Assembly: GCA_016180275.1 (NCBI GenBank) | Contig: JACPBN010000017.1 | Coordinates: forward strand, 1 to 14,306 | Length of the DNA: 14,306 nt | Origin: Candidatus Woesearchaeota archaeon | GTDB lineage: Archaea > Nanobdellota > Nanobdellia > Woesearchaeales > UBA10200 | Direction of reading: 5' to 3' | Shown here: one piece after another, positions 1 through 6,617 of the stretch | Position numbering within the stretch: the first letter of the stretch is position 1 | Layout of the letters: each line of letters opens with the position of its first letter | Position numbers and translations under genes: made by a program | The notes under the pieces: model-generated | The model's database searches: none | Told to the model about the DNA's origin: nothing | What the model saw: only the letters and a program-made list of their open reading frames with translations

Positions 1-190
1 GGCGACTGCCATTATATGACGAACATAATTCTACAGTAACTGTGGTAAGTTGCGACGGGCAAGACCTTCTAACTACACATTCATAAACACATCACGCAAT
101 GCTTTGCTATTATCACATCTACTATCTGAGCGTAGAGGAGGAGCAACTCTTTAATATTACCTGCCAGTGTTCGTCGGCAGTCGCCACCGC
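1..190 (+). repeat. Dispersed intergenic element, copy A, with inverted ends
   Basis: This non-coding stretch shares several blocks with copies at 4839-4988 (minus), 12480-12622 and 14222-14306. The blocks are GGCGACTGCC at the left end (1-10), the core GTTGCGACGGGCAA (49-62), CACGCAATGCTT (93-104) and CGTAGAGGAGGAGCAACTCT (131-150). The core-to-CACGCAATGCTT distance is 44 nt both here and in copy C. The right end (168-185) is the inverted complement of the left end: GGCGACTGCC plus GACGAACA, with a 7-nt difference in spacing. That gives terminal inverted repeats of about 18 bp. The left boundary may lie outside the window. It could be a MITE-like element, two overlapping opposed copies, or an RNA gene. 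Confidence 0.7.
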
Positions 191-225
191 TTTAGAGGAT
201 TTTATCACACAAGCTAAACAAATAC
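190..225 (-). repeat. Element flank motif containing GTATTTGTTTAGCT
   Basis: Read on the minus strand, GTATTTGTTTAGCT (225-212) is followed 21 nt later by GCGGTGGCGACTGCC. At the right end of the window the same 14-mer (14190-14203) precedes GCGGCGACTGCC of copy D by 18 nt. The 14-mer therefore looks like part of the element's 5' flank. A third, solo copy lies at 9389-9424. Function is unknown. Confidence 0.5.
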
Positions 226-291
226 GTTTTATTAATATAGTTATACAGTGCTGCATAATTATTATCTTTTCTTATTTTAATCACAAGAACT

Positions 292-954
292 TTAAGCTTT
301 AGGAGTAGTAACAGGTAAAACATATCTCCATTCAAATGTTAAAGATTTTTTTCTCCAGTCAAACCCCTTAACAGGTGAAGGATGATATAATGACAAAGGA
401 TTGCCATTCTGCACAACTTGGTCTGCCTTTTTAGGAGCTGATAAAACTGCTAGTTCATCTTTTCTATATCTATATCTGCGCAAATGATGGTAAAGCTCTC
501 TCTGCAATATTTCAGTATCTGTGCTGCGCTCATCACCTATAACTGCAATGCTAATATCAGGTTTCTTTAAGTGTTCAAGCTCGAGATAAAAGTCAAAATC
601 TTCACTTGCAGTAGGTTCCCTGTTTTCTTCACTTGCAGTAGGTTCCCTGTTTTTTAGTTTCCCTTTTTGTATATGCGCATAAACTTTTTCGCCTAAAAGC
701 GATTCAGACTGTTCTGGATTAATCTCATAAACTATACCCTTCGGCATTAATAAGCCTGTTATTTTATCTTCATACATATCAGGAGTCCCATCTGAAGATA
801 TTGAAAACTTAAAAAGATAATGCTTGCCATGGATATTGACATAGAGATCTGTAAAACGAGGCCCCTTTTTAGATGGTTGAGTAGGTTTCTCTTTTACTCT
901 ATCCTCCAATGAAGGCTGTAATTTTTGTTCTGCAAGTTTCATTGGGTTTATCAT
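292..954 (-). CDS. Unrecognised 220-residue protein with a duplicated nonapeptide
   Basis: I do not recognise a family. The start ATG (954) has a GAGGAT Shine-Dalgarno-like sequence about 8 nt upstream, and the gene lies 12 nt downstream of the co-oriented gene at 967-1725, so the two form an operon. There is no signal peptide or membrane segment. Residues 1-35 are charged and proline-containing and look disordered. Residues 35-95 alternate short hydrophobic strands (LYVNIHG, YLFKFSIS). Around residues 103-120 the nonapeptide ENREPTASE occurs twice, encoded by an exact 27-bp tandem repeat. The C-terminal part is rich in basic and aromatic residues (LYHHLRRYRYRKDE, WRKKSLTFEWRYVLP). It is probably a soluble cytoplasmic protein, perhaps working with its operon partner; no function can be assigned. 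Confidence 0.75.
   Translation of the reverse strand: MINPMKLAEQKLQPSLEDRVKEKPTQPSKKGPRFTDLYVNIHGKHYLFKFSISSDGTPDMYEDKITGLLMPKGIVYEINPEQSESLLGEKVYAHIQKGKLKNREPTASEENREPTASEDFDFYLELEHLKKPDISIAVIGDERSTDTEILQRELYHHLRRYRYRKDELAVLSAPKKADQVVQNGNPLSLYHPSPVKGFDWRKKSLTFEWRYVLPVTTPKA
600..653 (-). repeat. Exact 27-bp tandem duplication inside a gene
   Basis: Bases 600-626 and 627-653 are identical 27-bp units. The length is a multiple of three, so the duplication keeps the reading frame and yields two copies of ENREPTASE. The lack of any sequence difference suggests a recent slippage event or a length-variable locus. Confidence 0.95.
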
Positions 955-966
955 TTTTTATTATCC

Positions 967-1725
967 TCAAATACTTCTGGCAAGAGCTGCTAGTGGGCGA
1001 CTGCCATATACCGGCTGGAAAAAGTTTTGTGCCTTTTTATTAACAGCTCTGGATAAATACAAATGCACATCATCCAAAACGTTTTTTAATTGTTTTTCTG
1101 CTTCTCCTAATTCCTTTCCATATTTTAGCATTAATGGCGAAAATTCAGAATCTCCGCCATATGCATCATCTGCAGCCTTCAAGTATAACAATGCCTTAAA
1201 AACATCCATGCTTAATTGTTTGGCTCGATTCATCATCTCATCTGTAAAGTTTAGCTGATCTAATCTCATAAATCTGTCTTGATAATACCGTAAGTTAGCT
1301 CCTGGATAAAATCTTGAATTTTTCATTTGTTCTAATGCTGCAGAGGTATAATTTTCATAAAGTTCCCTATGTTCTGGACTAAGATCCTCTATTCGCTGAT
1401 AAAATGGATTTGGCGGAACATAATAATCTCTTTCAAGCTTTGCTTGTAAGCCTTTTCTCCTTCTGTCAACTTCAGATTCTTGAGGATTTTGATCAGTTTG
1501 TTCATTTCCATCTGGATCAGAAGATAGTTCTTCTTCTAATGAGCGCAATTGAGCATCATCTTCATCATCTTCTAGAGAAAATGTAGGATCACAATTGTCA
1601 CTGCCACTAAAAGGTTTAAACAGATGTGACACAGGATGTGACGTATAATCTACCCATTTGCCAGTTTGATCTCTTACCCAGCTTCCACGCGCCAATTTAT
1701 CTATTTCTGTTGTTAAAGCATCCAT
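967..1725 (-). CDS. Unrecognised acidic 252-residue protein
   Basis: No family is recognised. The start at 1725 is the first ATG and has only a weak GAGTG upstream. Residues 1-45 contain tryptophan and aromatic positions (GSWVRDQTGKWVDYTSHP). Residues 50-90 are a strongly acidic, probably disordered segment (LEDDEDDAQ, LEEELSSDPDGNEQTDQNPQES). Residues 95-240 look helical and contain a tyrosine- and arginine-rich part (RDYYVPPNPFYQR, NLRYYQDRFMRL). There is no signal peptide or membrane segment. It is the first gene of a two-gene operon with 292-954. Near its 3' end, bases 996-1007 match the first 12 bases of repeat copy A exactly, so the last residues may derive from an element fragment or match by chance. 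Confidence 0.75.
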   Translation of the reverse strand: MDALTTEIDKLARGSWVRDQTGKWVDYTSHPVSHLFKPFSGSDNCDPTFSLEDDEDDAQLRSLEEELSSDPDGNEQTDQNPQESEVDRRRKGLQAKLERDYYVPPNPFYQRIEDLSPEHRELYENYTSAALEQMKNSRFYPGANLRYYQDRFMRLDQLNFTDEMMNRAKQLSMDVFKALLYLKAADDAYGGDSEFSPLMLKYGKELGEAEKQLKNVLDDVHLYLSRAVNKKAQNFFQPVYGSRPLAALARSI

Positions 1726-2229
1726 AATTTTTCACTCATTTAATATTCAGCTTATCATTAAGTCCTTATCACCGTTTTTTTGCCGGCATCAAAAAAAATT
1801 AAGTCAAAAATTGACATTTACTAAGTTTGTAAAAAATCAGCAGCCAATGACTAGAATATTGTTTGATTCCAGTTTCAATGGTGCCAGATAAATAGAAATC
1901 AGATTGTCTATTGCTTCATTAAATGTCGCTATAGTTTTATTTGTTAGGATCACTATTTGCTTAGTTGCTATATTGTTCATTGTTCTCAAGACTCATGTTA
2001 CTATATTCAGCTTTGCTGTTATTAACACCTTTTTTACAAGCAGATTTAAATATTAAAATTTCGTCACTTTGCTATAATTAAAATAATAAGATGGTTAAGT
2101 GGTATATAAACGTGATGACATATATATTACTTTTAAGTGACATTTGACACATTTAGTCTCTTTTTGACATATTTATGCCTAGAACAGAAACATTTAAATA
2201 TAAGCGCTAAACTTCAAAGTTTGAACAGA
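1726..2229. other. Gene-free AT-rich region between divergent genes
   Basis: About 500 bases separate the start of the minus-strand operon from the start chosen for the wHTH/ACT gene. I see no tRNA, rRNA or SRP-like RNA. Visible pieces are a GCCGGC palindrome near 1782-1787, A and T tracts (1773-1799), a TATA-like TATATAAA (2103-2110) just before GTGATGA (2112-2118), and the stronger TTTAAATATA box at 2193. The GTGATGA resembles a C box, but no D box follows at the right distance. Confidence 0.5.
2193..2202 (+). promoter_or_regulatory. Archaeal TATA box for the wHTH/ACT gene
   Basis: TTTAAATATA is centred about 32 nt before the ATG at 2230. This predicts a transcript starting at or just before that ATG, i.e. 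a leaderless or nearly leaderless mRNA. The same decamer precedes vapBC. Confidence 0.6.
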
Positions 2230-2862
2230 ATGGGCAGTATTAACCAACAAGTCTGGAAACTTATTTCAGGGGATGTATCTATACAAAAAGGATTAAAGAG
2301 AGACATCATAAATATTCGCGGATTAGCTAAATTCTTTATGAAGAAATACGGAGTAAAAGCTAGCTTGGACAGCGTTATAAGCGCAATAAGAAGATATGAT
2401 GGCTCAGAAACATTTACAGAGGAAGAATTAACTAGCATATTTAAGCATTGCATAATCTCAACAAAGAATAATGTTGTCTGTATTACATCTAGACTGGATT
2501 CATTAAAGCAATTCCATAAGATATTTGAAATGCAGGCTAATCACCAGCTTAACCATACTAAATTTCTTACTGGCCCTAATTCTGTAAAAATAATTACTGA
2601 TAATGTAAATAAAGACAAAATACTGGGACTGCTTAATGAGAAAACCATCATTGCTTTGGAAGATGACTTAAGCGAAATAAGCATAAGTTTGCATCAAAAA
2701 GCAACTGCCACAAAAGGAGTGCTTGCCAGAATGGCAAATGAAATATCAATGAATAACATAAATATAGTAGAGCTTTTAGTTGCTCCCCCTGATTTCTTAG
2801 TCTATGTTAAAGAAAAAGACATAGTTAAGACTCATGAAGCTTTGCTTAAATTGAGCGAGTGA
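2230..2862 (+). CDS. Predicted regulator with N-terminal helix-turn-helix and C-terminal ACT domain
   Basis: Residues 15-60 (GLKRDIINIRGLAKFFMKKYG, then a segment ending VISAIRRYDG) resemble the winged-helix-like N-terminal part of small archaeal ACT proteins. Residues 147-207 (SISLHQKATATKGVLARMANEISMNNINIVELL, then DFLVYVKEKD) fit an ACT ligand-binding domain of the aspartokinase type. ACT domains usually bind amino acids or other small ligands, so an amino-acid-responsive regulator is the likely role; target and ligand are unknown. The frame stays open upstream to a GTG at 2137, but I chose ATG 2230 because TTTAAATATA at 2193 would lie inside the longer version and sits at leaderless spacing from 2230. 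The product is 210 residues. Confidence 0.7.
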   Translation: MGSINQQVWKLISGDVSIQKGLKRDIINIRGLAKFFMKKYGVKASLDSVISAIRRYDGSETFTEEELTSIFKHCIISTKNNVVCITSRLDSLKQFHKIFEMQANHQLNHTKFLTGPNSVKIITDNVNKDKILGLLNEKTIIALEDDLSEISISLHQKATATKGVLARMANEISMNNINIVELLVAPPDFLVYVKEKDIVKTHEALLKLSE

Positions 2863-2897
2863 ATTTAAGTAAATTTATATTCTAGAGTATAGCAATA

Positions 2898-2925
2898 TTT
2901 AAATATAAGTGTACCCTTAAGTGTA
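2898..2925 (+). promoter_or_regulatory. vapBC promoter with a direct repeat as possible operator
   Basis: TTTAAATATA (2898-2907) is a TATA box predicting a start near 2930. Overlapping and just downstream, AAGTGTA occurs twice (2907-2913 and 2919-2925), 12 bp apart. VapB-VapC complexes usually bind next to their own promoter, so the repeat is a reasonable candidate operator; this is inference. Confidence 0.5.
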
Positions 2926-2975
2926 ATAGACCTAGATAATTGATTACAAGCAATAGATACCCTAAGGAGGCTAAA

Positions 2976-3236
2976 ATGGTAATAAAATCATTAACAATAA
3001 CTGAAAATGCATACGATGCACTGAAAACATTAAAATACGGAAATGAAAGCTTTACTGATGTGATTTTAAGAGTAACAAAAGATAGAACAAAGCTCATTGA
3101 TAAGTATTTTGGAATATTTAAAGGCGGAGAGACTGAAGCTGCTAACTTAATTAATAAAATAAAGAAAAGAAAAGCTGAAGTTGACAAAGATTTTGAAAGA
3201 AGAAAAATAAAATTAAATGCCATAGGTGTAAAATAA
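2976..3236 (+). CDS. vapB: VapB-type antitoxin
   Basis: An 86-residue protein whose N-terminus (MVIKSLTITENAYDALKTLK, then ESFTDVILRV) fits the archaeal VapB/DUF217 antitoxin family. That region forms the DNA-binding and dimerising part. The C-terminal half (residues 45-86) is highly charged (KIKKRKAEVDKDFERRKIK) and should wrap around the toxin. ATG 2976 is preceded by AAGGAGG six bases upstream, a strong Shine-Dalgarno, so the in-frame TTG at 2940 is not needed. The stop is one base before the vapC start. It is expected to neutralise VapC and repress the operon. Confidence 0.85.
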   Translation: MVIKSLTITENAYDALKTLKYGNESFTDVILRVTKDRTKLIDKYFGIFKGGETEAANLINKIKKRKAEVDKDFERRKIKLNAIGVK

Positions 3237-3237
3237 G

Positions 3238-3612
3238 ATGGCAGTACTAGACTCTTCTGCAATTATCCATATATTAGAAGGCACTAGACAAGGCTTAACT
3301 ATTAAAGAAAATTACAGTGATGAAGCTCTTTCTACAACTGTTTTTAGCATAAATGAGGTTCTTATAGGTCTGCAAGGCAAACAAAAAGAAGAGGCTAAAG
3401 CTTTTCTAACTGTCTTGGATATAATCTCTTTTGATCAAAATGCTGCATTTAAGAGCGTAGAATTAGAAGAGGATTTACGAGCAAAAGGAAAATTGATAAA
3501 TAAGACAGATATATTTATTGCATCAATTTGCATTTCCCATAGTCTGCCAATAATTACAACTGATAAAGACTATCAAAATGTGCACAGCCTTAAAGTTTTT
3601 TTTGTAAACTAA
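3238..3612 (+). CDS. vapC: VapC-type PIN-domain toxin ribonuclease
   Basis: A 124-residue PIN-domain protein. The expected acidic metal-binding residues are all visible: D5 (MAVLDSS), E40 (SINEVLIG), D91 (KTDIFIA) and D109 (TTDKDY). PIN toxins of this group are Mg2+-dependent RNases that cut tRNA or rRNA when released from the antitoxin; the target here is unknown. The start codon follows the vapB stop by a single base, and AGGTG (3224-3228) inside vapB can serve as its ribosome binding site, so the two are translationally coupled. The toxin looks intact and probably active. Confidence 0.88.
   Translation: MAVLDSSAIIHILEGTRQGLTIKENYSDEALSTTVFSINEVLIGLQGKQKEEAKAFLTVLDIISFDQNAAFKSVELEEDLRAKGKLINKTDIFIASICISHSLPIITTDKDYQNVHSLKVFFVN
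3596..3603 (+). terminator. Possible U-tract terminator at the end of vapC
   Basis: A run of eight T on the coding strand, just inside the 3' end of vapC. Archaeal intrinsic termination often uses such tracts without a hairpin. The next gene converges 23 nt after the vapC stop, so termination here would be useful. Confidence 0.35.
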
Positions 3613-3635
3613 AACCATACCAGCGACAAAACTAT

Positions 3636-4196
3636 TTACCTTACAACCACCATTCCTTTCATAGAGCCATGCCCATCTCCGCAAAATACAGTGCAGAAGA
3701 ATGGAAATTCTCCAGCTTCATCAGCAGTGAATTCAATAACCTCAGGCTTGTTTGGCTCCAATTTTTTGTTAATGCCAAAAATGCTTATGCCATGCTTGAC
3801 ATCGACCGCTGTAACTGTTAACTTAACTTTATCGCCTTTGTTAAGCTCTATCGTATTTGGCTCAAAAGCCCATGCTTTTGCTTTCATAGTGATTTCTTTT
3901 ACCTGTGTGTCTGCTGGAGTTACAGTTTGAGGTAATGGTTCTGCTGCATTTGTTTGAGGTGTTTCTTGCTTGATTTCAGATTTTGCATCAGTAGTTTGAT
4001 CAGCTTTTGTGGTATCGGATGCAACAGCTGTTTCTTTTGCTTGGTCTTCACTTATCGGCACAACAGGATTTTCTGAGACAGGACTGCCTCCGCCGGAACT
4101 TTCAGGAACAGTTTTTGTAGAACTGCTGCATGCAGCAATAAATAATAAACTTAACATCAATATTGCTGAAAATAGTTTTAACAAGTTTTTAGACAT
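3636..4196 (-). CDS. Membrane-anchored lipoprotein with a CuA-type cupredoxin domain
   Basis: A 186-residue protein. Residues 1-23 form a lipoprotein signal (basic MSKNLLK, hydrophobic core, lipobox FIAAC with C23). Residues 24-95 are a Ser/Thr/Pro/Glu-rich linker. The C-terminal cupredoxin domain has H135, then C168-x3-C172-x3-H176-x2-M179, the ligand spacing of the binuclear CuA site in cytochrome oxidase subunit II and nitrous oxide reductase. It is therefore likely an extracytoplasmic copper electron carrier. No oxidase genes are nearby, so the partner is unknown. I chose ATG 4196 over 4226 because GAGGTG lies six bases upstream and the signal peptide begins there. Confidence 0.85.
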   Translation of the reverse strand: MSKNLLKLFSAILMLSLLFIAACSSSTKTVPESSGGGSPVSENPVVPISEDQAKETAVASDTTKADQTTDAKSEIKQETPQTNAAEPLPQTVTPADTQVKEITMKAKAWAFEPNTIELNKGDKVKLTVTAVDVKHGISIFGINKKLEPNKPEVIEFTADEAGEFPFFCTVFCGDGHGSMKGMVVVR

Positions 4197-4240
4197 AAGA
4201 TTCACCTCATTAAGATAAGTTAACAATTGAATAGATAAAA

Positions 4241-4250
4241 TATATAAAAA
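4241..4250 (-). promoter_or_regulatory. TATA box of the cupredoxin gene
   Basis: TTTTTATATA on the minus strand predicts a start near 4218. This leaves a short leader of about 22 nt carrying the GAGGTG ribosome binding site. Confidence 0.5.
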
Positions 4251-4288
4251 CTTTGCGTTTAATTAAGACATAAAGAACTTAATTGCAC

Positions 4289-4813
4289 TTATCCCTCATC
4301 CCTCAAATAGCTTCCTTTATCAAGCAAATTCCTGATTATTTTCTCGCCTGCTCTGCCAACCCCTAAATTTTCATCTTTCTCATTCTGGACAAGAACTAAA
4401 TTACCGGGTTTTAATTCGGAATTACTCAAGCCAGAATTCTTCTTCATCACAGAGCTTTCAAATACGTCTCTGCCGCACAAAAACAGCCATTCTGCTTTTG
4501 CATTGACAGTAACTTTTTTTTGTGATTTCTCTGCAAGAAGGTCAGGAAATGCAGGTGAAGGTATGAATTTTCTAGCATAGTGGTTATTATTTTTTATAGC
4601 AGAATTAGGGTTATTGCCAGTTTTTACATTACTGATATTCCCTAAAAATGTGCCGAGGGCATAAGGGCTTTCATTGCTTCTCTTCATTATCTCGTCTGCA
4701 ATCTCAAGTGAATCTTTTGTTGTCAGAAAGAGGCTGCCATCTATATTTGCAATCGAGTTATCAGCTAATGACTGCGCAACATCAACATCAAACTGTTTTG
4801 CGTAAGATTTCAT
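4289..4813 (-). CDS. NIP7-like PUA-domain protein (ribosome biogenesis)
   Basis: Residues 1-90 resemble the NIP7 N-terminal domain: DGSLFLTTKDSLEIADEIMK, then a segment with LGTFLGNISNVKTG, like human NIP7 FRLHNDRVYYVSEKIMKLA...LGTCFGKFTKT. Residues 95-174 are a PUA RNA-binding domain (KAEWLFLCGRDVFESSV, GNLVLVQNEKDENLGVGRA, DKGSYLRDEG). NIP7 helps mature large-subunit rRNA and partners with Nop8 or SBDS-type factors. At 174 residues it is close to the human protein (180), but about 10-15 N-terminal residues appear missing. The frame stays open 22 codons upstream with no ATG and runs into repeat copy B, which ends 26 nt before this start. No Shine-Dalgarno fits ATG 4813, so the true start is uncertain. 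Confidence 0.75.
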   Translation of the reverse strand: MKSYAKQFDVDVAQSLADNSIANIDGSLFLTTKDSLEIADEIMKRSNESPYALGTFLGNISNVKTGNNPNSAIKNNNHYARKFIPSPAFPDLLAEKSQKKVTVNAKAEWLFLCGRDVFESSVMKKNSGLSNSELKPGNLVLVQNEKDENLGVGRAGEKIIRNLLDKGSYLRDEG

Positions 4814-4838
4814 TTCATCTGGGAGCTGTTTTAGTAGA

Positions 4839-4988
4839 AGAGTTGCTCCTCCTCTACGTGTAGTATTTGTAAATAGTAATTAAATTGTATCATTAATGTT
4901 TAGTATGATTTTATTCTGGTTAGCATTGCCCGTCGCAACATTGATGCAGTTATTGGATTTGTGCTCGCCATAAATTGGCGGTCGCCGC
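4839..4988 (-). repeat. Dispersed intergenic element, copy B
   Basis: Read on the minus strand it starts GCGGCGACCGCCAATTTA (4988 downward), contains the core GTTGCGACGGGCAA (4939-4926) 49 nt later, and ends with CGTAGAGGAGGAGCAACTCT (4858-4839), identical to 131-150 of copy A. CGCCA-ATTTA-TGGCG forms a perfect small hairpin near the start. It begins 23 nt after the stop of the co-oriented coiled-coil gene and runs to within 26 nt of the NIP7-like start. The CACGCAATGCTT block of copies A and C is missing, as if deleted between the two GCAA-containing blocks. Confidence 0.75.
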
Positions 4989-5011
4989 TGCTTGTATTGA
5001 CAATAATATTT

Positions 5012-6289
5012 TTATATCACTGTTAGTTCAACACTCAGCACATCTCTTACATCATCAACGATCTTCTGCTGCAGCTCTTCATAGTTTATATCTTTTCTTC
5101 TTTCTAATACAGCAAGCTCATCTTCTGCAAACTTTAGCTTATTTTTAACAGCTGCAAGTTCATGCTCTAAGCTGGCTTTCCCTTTTAAGACAGGAAATGC
5201 GTTTAATTTTTTTGCATTTTCCTTATAAGCAGATTCTTGCTTTTCTAATTTTTCTAGCTTGTATTTAAGAGTTTCCTTGTTCATTTCCTTAATTCTGGAA
5301 AGCGCTTTTTCCTTTTCTTTGTCTTTTAATTCAACGCTGCCTGCAATGATGTTTTTTTCAAGATTCTCTAATACGGTGAGTATCTTAAATTTAGAATTGG
5401 TGTTGCTGGCATCCTCTTTTAATGCTTCTATTGGACTTTCTGCATATTTTGCGATCAATTTCTGCTCGATAACTGTGATATGCGCGAATTTCTTGAAAGC
5501 CCTTGCCAGCGGCTCAAAAAAAGAGGTTATATCATCCTGAGCAGCAGCAAGATTTTTTTTTGCAAATTCTGTCTCGTCATTAATTCGCAAATAATCATTA
5601 TATACCTTGCTTTTTTGCAGCTCAATCAGCTTATTTTCAGCTGCTAATTTTTGAGTTTCAAGCTCCTGTATTTCTGCCTGTTTTTGCCCTAAAGCTGCAA
5701 TTAGCTTGTCCTTAGACGCATTTTTCTCCAGCAGATCCTGGATATTGGTTTTTAACGCCAATAATTTTTCAACTTCTTTATCTTTTAATTCATTTCTTAC
5801 CTTATTTACATAAGCTGAAAGGCTAGCAATGTATTTTCCGATTTTTTCAACATAAGTATGGAATAGATGCTGCGCTGTATAAAAACTCTTGATTGTGCTT
5901 TTGCTGAGATTATCCAACTCAGTATCAGCTTCATTACAGAATAATATCGCTGAATTAGATGAAAAGTCCTTAGGAACTTTGCTGCCAAAATCCCTGGTAA
6001 AGACAGTCATTGCACGGATGAAATTTGTACGCTGCGAAAGGACTATCTGTTTAATGCGCGATTCAACCTTTTCTTCATCCTCTATCTGCGCAGAAGCAAG
6101 CTCAGACACAGTATTATTTATATTAGCAAGCTCTGCATTGAGATACCCATAATTATCAAACAACATATCCTTTGAAAGAGCAAAATGCGCATCTGCTTTT
6201 TCATTGTACCATGTGAGCAGATTGATTAATGCAACTTCTTCTTTTGTTATCTCTTTTGTCACAAATATGCTTTTTAGAAACTTGAACAT
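5012..6289 (-). CDS. Long coiled-coil protein of unknown function
   Basis: A 425-residue soluble protein with no recognised enzymatic motif. Residues 1-155 are predicted helical without strong heptads and include aromatic and polar patches (WYNEKADAHF, FYTAQHLFHTYVEKI). Residues 160-230 form a clear heptad-rich coiled coil (LLALKTNIQDLLEKN, QAEIQELETQKLAAENKLIE). A second coiled coil covers about residues 300-410 (LEKLEKQESAYKENAKKLN, LKFAEDELAVLERRKDI). A structural, scaffold or DNA-organising role is possible but not shown. The start ATG 6289 is preceded by GGGTGAC six bases upstream. It appears monocistronic, with its own TATA box and repeat copy B immediately downstream. Confidence 0.8.
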   Translation of the reverse strand: MFKFLKSIFVTKEITKEEVALINLLTWYNEKADAHFALSKDMLFDNYGYLNAELANINNTVSELASAQIEDEEKVESRIKQIVLSQRTNFIRAMTVFTRDFGSKVPKDFSSNSAILFCNEADTELDNLSKSTIKSFYTAQHLFHTYVEKIGKYIASLSAYVNKVRNELKDKEVEKLLALKTNIQDLLEKNASKDKLIAALGQKQAEIQELETQKLAAENKLIELQKSKVYNDYLRINDETEFAKKNLAAAQDDITSFFEPLARAFKKFAHITVIEQKLIAKYAESPIEALKEDASNTNSKFKILTVLENLEKNIIAGSVELKDKEKEKALSRIKEMNKETLKYKLEKLEKQESAYKENAKKLNAFPVLKGKASLEHELAAVKNKLKFAEDELAVLERRKDINYEELQQKIVDDVRDVLSVELTVI

Positions 6290-6332
6290 GTTAAGTCACC
6301 CTTTGCCACGTAATAACTGACCACACAATAAA

Positions 6333-6343
6333 CTATATATTAA
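6333..6343 (-). promoter_or_regulatory. TATA box of the coiled-coil gene
   Basis: TTAATATATAG on the minus strand, centred about 49 nt before the ATG, predicts a transcript start near 6310. The short leader carries the GGGTGAC ribosome binding site. Confidence 0.45.
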
Positions 6344-6405
6344 TGATAAATCCTCTCTCCTTTACCAGAAATAGTGCTTATTCTTTAAATTATTTATGAA
6401 AAAAA

Positions 6406-6498
6406 TGGGTCGAGCCAGGCATTCGCTGCAATTATTAGTTTCGAACTGGCGACATCAACCTTGTGAAGGTTGCATCATAACCGCTAGATCATCGACCC
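6406..6498 (-). tRNA. tRNA-Val(CAC) with a T-loop intron
   Basis: On the minus strand, the acceptor GGGTCGA (6498-6492) pairs with TCGACCC (6413-6407), and A at 6406 is the discriminator. T8, A14, G18G19 and A21 are in place. The D-stem is ATC/GAT plus a T-T mismatch. The anticodon stem CAACC/GGTTG encloses TTCACAA, so the anticodon is CAC, reading GUG valine codons. The T-stem GCCAG/CTGGC closes only after removing 20 nt (6420-6439). The mature T-loop then becomes TTCGAAC, as expected. CCA is not encoded. Confidence 0.93.
6420..6439 (-). other. 20-nt tRNA intron between positions 59 and 60 with a bulge-helix-bulge
   Basis: Around the junctions, TTCG (54-57) pairs with CGAA near the intron 3' end. 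A 3-nt bulge AAA follows TTCG and a 3-nt bulge TGC follows CGAA, next to the T-stem. Cutting after the second base of each bulge removes exactly 20 nt. The inner helix is short (CT/AG), so the motif is a relaxed BHB. Splicing would need the archaeal tRNA endonuclease. Confidence 0.85.
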
Positions 6499-6522
6499 GT
6501 AAATTAGAAATAAAATGGATTT

Positions 6523-6533
6523 AGTATAAATAT
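6523..6533 (-). promoter_or_regulatory. TATA box of tRNA-Val
   Basis: ATATTTATACT on the minus strand lies about 30 nt before the tRNA 5' end. Transcription would start only a few bases upstream of the mature end. Confidence 0.5.
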
Positions 6534-6617
6534 CTGTTCTTATTGTATGGCAAACAAGCAATTTTGAATTTGTGCATCAAACAATCAAATAAAATTTAGT
6601 GATATAAACTTAGAACT

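Noticed and set aside
99..302. 67-codon open frame on the plus strand
   Set aside because: It lies across repeat copy A and the flank motif, has no promoter or ribosome binding site, and its product looks random and cysteine-rich.
2112..2118. GTGATGA resembling a C box of a C/D guide RNA
   Set aside because: No D or D' box (CTGA) occurs at the expected distance.
2137..2229. GTG start extending the wHTH/ACT protein by 31 residues
   Set aside because: The extension would contain the TATA box at 2193, and its residues do not resemble the family; ATG 2230 fits leaderless spacing. The upstream TATATAAA keeps it possible.
2940..2975. TTG start for vapB
   Set aside because: ATG 2976 has a near-perfect AAGGAGG at the right spacing and begins at the conserved family start.
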